A DNA stretch of 8,862 bases from NCBI GenBank assembly GCA_026395275.1, contig JAPLZA010000076.1, positions 7,367 through 16,228 on the forward strand, given 5' to 3'. A model generated the notes under the pieces. The model had not been told where the DNA came from. It ran no database searches and was given only the letters and a program-made list of their open reading frames with translations. The position numbers and the translations under genes are program-made. Below, one piece after another: positions 1-5,210 of this stretch. Numbering within the stretch: position 1 is the stretch's first letter; each line of letters begins with the position of its first letter. The DNA comes from Candidatus Staskawiczbacteria bacterium (GTDB lineage Bacteria; Patescibacteriota; Minisyncoccia; Minisyncoccales; Staskawiczbacteraceae).

Positions 1-360
1 ATATTTTTCAACTGTAGACTTCAAATCTAGGAATCTTTTGTTTGAATGGTCAATAGAGTTTTCTCTTAATATGTAAAAATAGTTTGATACCGCCCAATCA
101 TATGGGTTCCTGACAAAAGCAAACTTAAAATAGCTGTTCCATCTTCCAGGATCAATCATTTTTTTCATTTCAATCGCAGGCAAGTGGTGTATGGGGGTGT
201 TTAAATATATTTTGTTGATTTTATATCTGTCAATTTCTTTCTGTGATATAAGGTCCTCTCTATAGACATCGCAGTAAGGCTTTATGGCCTCTTTTATGCT
301 GGTTCCGGCCACTTTAGGGACATGAAGAAAAATAAATTTGTATTTATGGGAGATTATCAT
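1..360 (-). CDS. Sulfotransferase family 2-like protein, N-terminal part (runs off left edge)
   Basis: Visible are the first 120 residues of a gene that stays open to base 1, so its C-terminus lies outside the window. Probable role: a PAPS-dependent sulfotransferase that moves a sulfuryl group to a sugar hydroxyl. Seen: a hydrophobic strand followed by HVPKVAGTS (residues 13-21), which matches the 5'-phosphosulfate-binding loop of the Sulfotransfer_2 type (usually HxPKxGGTS). A second segment, FAFVRNPYDWAVSNY (81-95), is the 3'-phosphate-binding motif, with Arg84 and Ser92 at the usual spacing of eight. HHLPA near 59-63 lies where the family often has a conserved His. The ATG at 358-360 starts 2 bases after the stop of the upstream sulfotransferase, so the two are almost certainly co-transcribed and translationally coupled. 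No Shine-Dalgarno site is seen. Family call is good; acceptor unknown. Confidence 0.8.
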   Translation of the reverse strand, partial: MIISHKYKFIFLHVPKVAGTSIKEAIKPYCDVYREDLISQKEIDRYKINKIYLNTPIHHLPAIEMKKMIDPGRWNSYFKFAFVRNPYDWAVSNYFYILRENSIDHSNKRFLDLKSTVEKY

Positions 361-362
361 TT

Positions 363-1076
363 CTAATTAAACTTCAAATCTAAATCTAAAAGATCCATTT
401 CTTTTTTTACCTTTTTTTCCAAATCAGAAAAGAAACCTTCATTATAATAATCAAAGTCTTTTATGTTGTTCTTTTTTTCTATGTTAAGTCTATTTATCAA
501 AGCTGATAAAAGATTTAAATCTATTTTAGAATTTGGGTTAATAAATTTTAATATATTTATAAAAGAAATATGAGGAGACTTAATTAATTCTTCATAAGAA
601 ACGTAAATACGGTTGGTATCATTTTTCCAAACAAGCCATTTTTTTACAAAGTTTTTCCAAAATTCAATATCTTTGTTAGCAAATTCTTCCCAGCCCTTTC
701 TGTTGAAGTTTACGTCGCTGGCAAAAAAACTGCTCATATTATTATGCAAATAATAATTAAAGTGAGAAACAATAGAATCTAAAGGGTTTCTATATAAAAT
801 TATATAAAAAAAATCATTTGATGGTTGTAGAGATAAATCAAAGTCATGGGTTTTTTGGAAATTTGTTTTTGGGTCACTGCAAGGAATTTGTTTGCAGTGG
901 TTATAAAGTTCACAATAATGCATATCTCCGGCCGTTAAAACTCTAGAACACAAAGTATCAGTTTTATCCCCGCTTGTTTCCAAATAATTTAAATCTTTGC
1001 TGTAATATTTTAAAAGAAGATTCACCAACAAGTGGTGCCCTGATCTCGGAAAAGTTACGCAAATTATTTTTCTCAT
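363..1076 (-). CDS. Sulfotransferase (Sulfotransfer_1-like), PAPS-dependent
   Basis: A 237-residue protein with the main sulfotransferase landmarks. The N-terminal strand and loop VTFPRSGHHLL (residues 7-17) is the 5'-phosphosulfate-binding P-loop-like motif. QKTHDFD (74-80) resembles the KTH segment that carries the catalytic His in classical sulfotransferases, so His77 is the candidate base. YRNPLDSIVSHF (95-106) is the 3'-phosphate-binding motif, with Arg96 and Ser104 eight residues apart. VSYEELIKSP (159-168) matches the conserved helix that follows in this family. The rest is rich in Asn, Lys and aromatic residues, as in AT-rich genomes. There is no signal peptide or membrane segment, so it should act in the cytoplasm on an acceptor before export. 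It lies 3 bases after the 174-residue membrane protein and 2 bases before a second sulfotransferase of another subtype. The acceptor, probably a glycan judging from the ABC exporter upstream, is inferred. Confidence 0.83.
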   Translation of the reverse strand: MRKIICVTFPRSGHHLLVNLLLKYYSKDLNYLETSGDKTDTLCSRVLTAGDMHYCELYNHCKQIPCSDPKTNFQKTHDFDLSLQPSNDFFYIILYRNPLDSIVSHFNYYLHNNMSSFFASDVNFNRKGWEEFANKDIEFWKNFVKKWLVWKNDTNRIYVSYEELIKSPHISFINILKFINPNSKIDLNLLSALINRLNIEKKNNIKDFDYYNEGFFSDLEKKVKKEMDLLDLDLKFN

Positions 1077-1079
1077 AAT

Positions 1080-1604
1080 TTATATTTGAGTCTGGTTTTG
1101 CTTTAAATCACTAAATTTTACGAGTATTTCTTCCAATACTGCATACAATTTAGCTTGCGCTATTCTATTATTAAAAAATTTAGAATCAACAAGCTGTTTT
1201 AACTCTTCAATAAGTTTTTTTGATTCTTCAGACCGTTTTAACAGCTCCGGACTTTTATTTTTTTCTTTTAGTTCGTCTAATATTAAATCTGTTCTTTTTA
1301 TTATCTCTGTATTATCAGGTCCGGGTTTATTTAAAATTTTTTCTAATAAATCTACAATTTCTTTATTAAACTCAGTCTGTTTATTGCCAATATTTAATGA
1401 ATACAAATTCATTATTTTTTGGTCAATATTGTGTTGGATTCTTAAATAAGACTCCATTATAGCCATAAGCAAAATTAGTATTGAAAAACCCGTAAGGCTG
1501 AAAAAGAAATAAGCTTGGTAATAAAAGAATAAAACAATTGATGATACTCCAAAAAATAAAACCAAAAGAGCTAAAATCAGCTTAGTTTTTTGTTCTATGT
1601 TCAT
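1080..1604 (-). CDS. Small membrane protein with C-terminal coiled coil, unknown function
   Basis: I do not recognise this 174-residue protein. It has two closely spaced hydrophobic segments (about residues 8-28 and 31-51) joined by a very short turn. A long charged helical region follows (about 55-170) with many Glu, Lys and Leu and coiled-coil spacing, broken by a KPGPDN linker near 93-98. The likely topology is a membrane hairpin with a cytoplasmic coiled-coil tail, which could scaffold a partner or control chain length, but no motif supports an enzyme activity. It is the first gene after a promoter at 1642-1670 and is followed 3 bases later by a sulfotransferase, so it probably belongs to the glycan-modification part of the operon. 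The ATG at 1602-1604 has no Shine-Dalgarno sequence, only A-rich leader. Open frame and packing make it a real gene. Confidence 0.75.
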   Translation of the reverse strand: MNIEQKTKLILALLVLFFGVSSIVLFFYYQAYFFFSLTGFSILILLMAIMESYLRIQHNIDQKIMNLYSLNIGNKQTEFNKEIVDLLEKILNKPGPDNTEIIKRTDLILDELKEKNKSPELLKRSEESKKLIEELKQLVDSKFFNNRIAQAKLYAVLEEILVKFSDLKQNQTQI

Positions 1605-1641
1605 TTTTTTGAATTTTTAGTTAGTATTATTTCTATGGGTG

Positions 1642-1670
1642 ATTCTATCAAGTAAGCAAACAAGAGTCAA
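1642..1670 (-). promoter_or_regulatory. Sigma70-type promoter inside the glycan operon
   Basis: On the minus strand a -35 box TTGACT (1665-1670) is followed by a 17-base spacer and a -10 box TAGAAT (1642-1647). Each box differs from consensus at one position and the spacer is optimal. It starts just after the ABC ATPase stop at 1680 and points at the 174-residue gene. The predicted start of transcription is near 1635, giving a leader of about 30 bases. It may let the sulfotransferase group be transcribed apart from the exporter genes. No terminator is seen between the two groups, so read-through from upstream is also expected. Confidence 0.6.
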
Positions 1671-1679
1671 TCTTACCCG

Positions 1680-2447
1680 TTATTTATTCAGCAAGCTGAC
1701 ATATTTATCAATAACCTTCTGCGGATCTCCTTCTTCTATGATTTTTCCTTTATCAAGCAGAATTACTCTGTTGCAATATTTTTTTATCATATCTAAGCTG
1801 TGGCTGACAAGAATTACAGCTGCCCCCTTCTTTATTAAATCTTCCATTTTTTTTACACCTTTGTCCTCAAAATCAATATCCCCGCCAGCTGAAAAAACTT
1901 CATCAAACAATAGAATATCCGGGTTATGATGCTCTAAGCAGTGTATTGAAATTGAAAAACCCAACCTAGAAATCATCCCCGAAGAGAACTGAAAAATAGG
2001 GGTGTTTAAATAATCTTTAAAGCCCGATAATTCAACTATTTGGTCTATTTTTGCGTCAACATCTTTTTTGCTAAGCCCCATAACAGCTCCCAGAAGATAT
2101 ATATTTTCTTTCATGGTTAGCTTAACTTTTATGCCCTGCCCAAAGCCCGTAACATAAATAAGGCTACCGTTTGTCTTAATAACGCCGTTATCGCTTTTAT
2201 AAATACCTGCGGCAACTTTTAAAAGAGTTGATTTACCCGAACCATTTTTTCCTATAACGCCCAAAATCTCCCCAGAGCAAACAGACAGGGAAATACTTTT
2301 TAAAACCTCAAATTCAAGTTTATTCTCTTTAGGATAGAAAAAATTTATTACGCGAGACAATACTGACTTGTTGTCTTTTTTAATTCTGCGCGTAAATTTT
2401 TTGGTTACATTTTCTAGCCGTATTCTTTCTATTTTGTTATTTGTCAT
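1680..2447 (-). CDS. ABC transporter ATP-binding protein, polysaccharide export type (Wzt/TagH/KpsT-like)
   Basis: A 255-residue ATPase that should power export of a polysaccharide or lipid-linked glycan with the permease encoded directly upstream. Motifs seen in order: Walker A GKNGSGKST (residues 66-74); an ABC signature of the polysaccharide-exporter kind, FSSGMISRLGFS (154-165), in place of the common LSGGQ; Walker B ILLFDE (178-183) with catalytic Glu183; the D-loop region SAGGD; and the switch His216 in LVSHS. The roughly 20-residue insert between the first strand and Walker A (about 21-45) is common in this subfamily. The protein stops soon after the ATPase core, so the C-terminal carbohydrate-binding domain of the longer Wzt proteins is absent. 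It therefore resembles KpsT/TagH-type ATPases without chain-terminus recognition. Its ATG overlaps the permease stop in an ATGA, implying translational coupling. Substrate is not determined by the sequence. Confidence 0.93.
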   Translation of the reverse strand: MTNNKIERIRLENVTKKFTRRIKKDNKSVLSRVINFFYPKENKLEFEVLKSISLSVCSGEILGVIGKNGSGKSTLLKVAAGIYKSDNGVIKTNGSLIYVTGFGQGIKVKLTMKENIYLLGAVMGLSKKDVDAKIDQIVELSGFKDYLNTPIFQFSSGMISRLGFSISIHCLEHHNPDILLFDEVFSAGGDIDFEDKGVKKMEDLIKKGAAVILVSHSLDMIKKYCNRVILLDKGKIIEEGDPQKVIDKYVSLLNK

Positions 2448-3232
2448 ACTAGTTCTGCAAATTTATTTTTGAATTTTTCAAAGACAAAAAGCCCAACAGC
2501 TAAAAAACCCAGGCTTATGCCAACAGCTACCAGCATCATCCATGTTTCCGGTAATTTTTGATAAACAACTATTTGGCGAGAAACATCTAAAAAATAAAAT
2601 AAAGGATTGAATAAGTTCGCAAAATAATTGGGGTCAGATGGCTTTATAGTATAAAAGGTTGGGGTTATAAAAAAAATAAGCTGGCTGGCGAAAGCCCATA
2701 TGTTTGCAAAATCGCTTACATACGTTCCAATTGTAGAAAACAGTAAAGAAACGCCGGTCATAAATATAAGAAAGAAAAACAGAATTATAAAATAATAAAC
2801 AATTCCTATAAGGGGAATTTTAAAAAACACCATAAATACGACTATTAAGGCCACTTCAAACAGATGAGAGAAAACAAATTGTAATATATTAGATAAAACA
2901 AAGGGCTCGTATTCTATTTTCATAGACGTTATAAATGATGAATTTCCAGAAATAGAATTTATAGAAGTTCCCGCTATGGATGTAAAAAGATTACTCATTA
3001 CTATACCAAATAGAAGATATATTGGGTAAAATTCTATTTTGGACTCAGAAAAAGCAACGCCCTTTATAAAAAGTATAATTAAAAATAAAAGCAGAGGATT
3101 CAGCAGATACCACAATATCCCAAGATAACTGCCCTCGTTTCTTAGTTTGAAGTTTGCTTTTGCTAAAGTAAAACTCAATCCAAAAATGCTTCTGATTTTT
3201 TTATATAATTGTTTTATTCTCTGTGATTTCAT
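2444..3232 (-). CDS. ABC-2 type permease, polysaccharide exporter (Wzm/TagG/KpsM-like)
   Basis: A 262-residue integral membrane protein, the normal length for ABC-2 polysaccharide permeases. An amphipathic, basic N-terminus (1-35) leads into NEGSYLGILWYLLNP (32-46), the typical entry to the first membrane helix of this family. About six hydrophobic segments follow (roughly 37-57, 69-91, 111-138, 143-168, 178-192 and 232-251). YVSDFANIW (171-179), the later TPTFY (190-194) and FNPLFYFLDVSRQ (208-220) match the conserved C-terminal half of Wzm/TagG permeases. It overlaps the GT-C-like gene upstream and the ATPase gene downstream by 4 bases each (ATGA), so all three should be made in step. It forms the transmembrane pore through which the ATPase drives a glycan across the cytoplasmic membrane. 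Confidence 0.92.
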   Translation of the reverse strand: MKSQRIKQLYKKIRSIFGLSFTLAKANFKLRNEGSYLGILWYLLNPLLLFLIILFIKGVAFSESKIEFYPIYLLFGIVMSNLFTSIAGTSINSISGNSSFITSMKIEYEPFVLSNILQFVFSHLFEVALIVVFMVFFKIPLIGIVYYFIILFFFLIFMTGVSLLFSTIGTYVSDFANIWAFASQLIFFITPTFYTIKPSDPNYFANLFNPLFYFLDVSRQIVVYQKLPETWMMLVAVGISLGFLAVGLFVFEKFKNKFAELV

Positions 3233-5046
3233 GGAGTTTTATAAAGCATAAATCCCTCTTGGCTTTGATCTATTTTTTTAAAGCCCGGGCAATCAATTTC
3301 GTATAGGTAAATATAGTCTAACTTAAGATTTTTTACCAGCTTATTTCTCCCTTGGCAGTCTGCTTTTAAAAAGCTGTTTAATATGTCTCCAGAGCCTATG
3401 GAAATGGTGCCTTTTTTTGTTAAAACAGGGTAGTTGTTTGTGGCAACTCCTATAACCGTCCCCTTCCATGCAACGCTTAGAAAGTTTTTATTTTTAATAT
3501 CTTTAAATATTTTTAAATCGTCTGCAGTTAAATAATTATTAACCGGAGCCTTAGGATTTTGTATGGAACCATCTTCCGGATTGACCAACACAAATTTTTT
3601 CCAGTTTTCTCCCTGCGTGTAAAAAGGAATTAAGAACAAAAAAACAAGCAAAGCAATTGCTCCAAAGATTTTAAAAACAAGGCGTCCGTTTTCTCTAAAT
3701 TTAAATTCTATGTATTTTTCTATTTCAGACAAACCAAACCCGGAAATAATCACAACAATTATAGAGGTGATGATAAAAACTCTTTCCGGGTCTATAAAAA
3801 ATCTGTTATTGCTAAACTCATAAAACAGCCAGAAAATAGTTCCCAATATTAATTCTGACAACAAAACCCTTTTTTTGTTTCTATATAAATAATATATTCC
3901 AAAAACTGCCAGCAAAATTGCAGGCAACGGAATTATGTCGTAGAAATTAACCAGTAATATAGAGGGCGCTGTTAGAGAAATAGAAAATATTCTTGAAAAA
4001 ATATAAGTTAAAGCCTTGGCAAAAGGTGAAAACATTATTAAGCATAAAACAAAAGCAATTGCCACAACACAGCCAGATATTATTGGCGTTAATTTATGTA
4101 TTTGTTCTTTTGGTAATTTTTTTTCTTGGAATAAAAATATAACCAGTGCCAGAAAATAAAAAGGAAAAAGCGGAGGGTAAAACAACGAGCCAAGAATTAC
4201 AGGTATGAAAACAAACTTTACATCTGCAAACTCCATAAGGCAAAGGCTTAATAGAAAAAATATAATACCAATGTTAAACGGTATTAAATGCCATAGGCCA
4301 GGCAAATTTCCTCCAAAAATAATATAAAGAGCCAGCAAAGAACAAATGCCAGATACCAATTTTGAGATGTTGCTTATTCTTAAAAATAAATATATTAACA
4401 GAATTATTAAAGTGTTTATAAACAAGGATAAAGCAGTATATTGAGTTATGGGGTTTAGCCCTAAAAGTAAAATAATTTCTGAAACAAAAGAATGGAAAAA
4501 TAATTCCAAGTTTGGGAAAAAGGTGTTGTTCAAAATATTGTTAAAAGGTAAATTGTGGTTGGTTATTGACCCTTGCACTAAAGAAACAGCGTACCATTCA
4601 TCTGAAAAATATGGATATGGATAAACCATATTTTTAACTTGGTGAAAATAGGTGCTGGTGTCTGTTGCCGAGCTTATTTGACCTGTAAAATTGTAGTGAA
4701 CCTGGTAAAGAGTTAAAAGCGAAATTAAGGCAACAGCTAAAACTATCCAATCAATATTTTTTAAATTAAAAAAACCAAAAGGCTTGCTCCCCTTTCTTGT
4801 TTCTTGCCCTGAGCCGTGCCGAAGGGTTAAATATATAAAAACAACCACAATATCAGCAAGCAATGTGCAGGCAAAAATTACCCAGTAATAAAATATTCCT
4901 AAAGATTGGACTAGTAGCCCTAAGACGCTTTGAAAAAACATTAAAAATAGCAGGACATAAATAAAGCCCTGTTTTTTGTTGGAAAACAAGCTTATTAGTA
5001 CAAACGGCAAGGCTAATAAAACTAGACCGACTATAAGAGTTATCAT
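3229..5046 (-). CDS. Large multi-spanning membrane protein, putative GT-C-like glycosyltransferase
   Basis: A 605-residue protein with about a dozen hydrophobic segments between residues 1 and 475, then a soluble C-terminal domain (about 478-605). The layout resembles GT-C glycosyltransferases, which use lipid-linked sugars at the outer face of the membrane. After the third or fourth helix comes a long polar loop with SSATDTSTYF (125-134), SDEWY (148-152) and NHNLPFNN (163-170). Acidic residues such as Asp129 and Asp149/Glu150 are candidates for the metal or acceptor site found in the first outer loop of GT-C enzymes. I cannot assign a family. It could instead be an uncharacterised polysaccharide membrane protein, a polymerase or an O-antigen ligase-like protein. 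It leads the operon, overlapping the ABC permease by 4 bases. Residues 74-80 (TLRHGSG), in a cytoplasmic loop, are encoded by a short palindrome-like repeat that looks inserted. No clear Shine-Dalgarno site precedes the ATG at 5044-5046. Confidence 0.72.
   Translation of the reverse strand: MITLIVGLVLLALPFVLISLFSNKKQGFIYVLLFLMFFQSVLGLLVQSLGIFYYWVIFACTLLADIVVVFIYLTLRHGSGQETRKGSKPFGFFNLKNIDWIVLAVALISLLTLYQVHYNFTGQISSATDTSTYFHQVKNMVYPYPYFSDEWYAVSLVQGSITNHNLPFNNILNNTFFPNLELFFHSFVSEIILLLGLNPITQYTALSLFINTLIILLIYLFLRISNISKLVSGICSLLALYIIFGGNLPGLWHLIPFNIGIIFFLLSLCLMEFADVKFVFIPVILGSLFYPPLFPFYFLALVIFLFQEKKLPKEQIHKLTPIISGCVVAIAFVLCLIMFSPFAKALTYIFSRIFSISLTAPSILLVNFYDIIPLPAILLAVFGIYYLYRNKKRVLLSELILGTIFWLFYEFSNNRFFIDPERVFIITSIIVVIISGFGLSEIEKYIEFKFRENGRLVFKIFGAIALLVFLFLIPFYTQGENWKKFVLVNPEDGSIQNPKAPVNNYLTADDLKIFKDIKNKNFLSVAWKGTVIGVATNNYPVLTKKGTISIGSGDILNSFLKADCQGRNKLVKNLKLDYIYLYEIDCPGFKKIDQSQEGFMLYKTP
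4807..4826 (-). repeat. Short imperfect palindromic repeat unit embedded in a coding region
   Basis: Read on the minus strand, these 20 bases begin CCCTTCGG and end GCTCAGGG, giving matching CCCT/AGGG ends and an imperfect inner stem. The pattern resembles the dispersed element of the form CCCTTCGAC-AAG-CTCAGGG that I recall from many environmental genomes, where it often lies between genes and sometimes reads through proteins as peptides such as TLRQAQG. Here it reads in frame as TLRHGSG (residues 74-80 of the membrane protein), is more GC-rich than its surroundings, and lies in a non-membrane loop. I see only one copy in this window. Confidence 0.45.
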
Positions 5047-5093
5047 AAGAGATATTACCCCATTCTATAATAATTTAGTCCTCTGCAAAAGTA

Positions 5094-5122
5094 TTGACAA
5101 GACTGTTGTATTATGCTATAAT
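5094..5122 (+). promoter_or_regulatory. Full-consensus extended sigma70 promoter for the SPFH gene
   Basis: TTGACA at 5094-5099, a 17-base spacer, and TATAAT at 5117-5122, preceded by the extended -10 TG at 5114-5115. Every canonical position is matched, which predicts very strong constitutive transcription starting near 5128-5129. The leader to the ATG at 5211 would be about 82 bases. Confidence 0.85.
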
Positions 5123-5145
5123 AAAAGAGTAGTGAACATTGTCAA
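5118..5145 (-). promoter_or_regulatory. Minus-strand promoter for the glycan export operon
   Basis: On the minus strand a consensus -35 TTGACA (5140-5145) is followed by a 16-base spacer and -10 TATTAT (5118-5123, five of six matches). Transcription would start near 5111, giving a leader of about 65 bases before the ATG at 5046. The -10 box overlaps the plus-strand -10 box almost completely, so RNA polymerase probably uses one site for both directions or for only one at a time. Confidence 0.55.
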
Positions 5146-5158
5146 ATACAGCTTTAAA

Positions 5159-5178
5159 AGAGCGGGATTCCCTGCTCT
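5159..5178 (+). promoter_or_regulatory. 5' leader hairpin
   Basis: In the predicted leader of the SPFH transcript, AGAGCGGG (5159-5166) pairs with CCTGCTCT (5171-5178). The stem has eight pairs including one G-U, closed by a 4-base loop. There is no U-run after it, so it is not a terminator. It sits about 22 bases before the ribosome binding site and could protect the 5' end of the mRNA or affect translation. No known riboswitch is recognised. Confidence 0.45.
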
Positions 5179-5200
5179 GGCTGTCAGTCAATTACAGATT

Positions 5201-5205
5201 GGAGG
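5201..5205 (+). promoter_or_regulatory. Ribosome binding site that fixes the SPFH start
   Basis: GGAGG at 5201-5205 lies 5 bases before the ATG at 5211. It is the only strong Shine-Dalgarno sequence seen before any gene here. It supports 5211 over the in-frame TTG at 5139, which has none and lies close to the predicted transcription start. Confidence 0.85.
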
Positions 5206-5210
5206 ATACG

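Noticed and set aside
1652..1676. GTAAG/CTTAC inverted repeat after the ABC ATPase stop, considered as a terminator
   Set aside because: The stem is only 5 pairs with a long loop and no U-run, and it overlaps a much better promoter.
1639..1929. Plus-strand open frame opposite the ABC ATPase
   Set aside because: It lies wholly antisense to well-supported motifs (Walker B, H-loop) and has no ribosome binding site or family resemblance.
5062..5067. Second minus-strand -10-like TAGAAT close to the membrane-protein start
   Set aside because: No acceptable -35 at 16-18 bases, and the implied leader would be only about 10 bases. The promoter at 5118-5145 fits better.
5139..5210. Upstream in-frame extension of the SPFH gene starting at TTG 5139
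   Set aside because: It has no ribosome binding site and starts about 10 bases from the predicted transcription start. The ATG at 5211 has GGAGG at ideal spacing and begins a typical membrane anchor.
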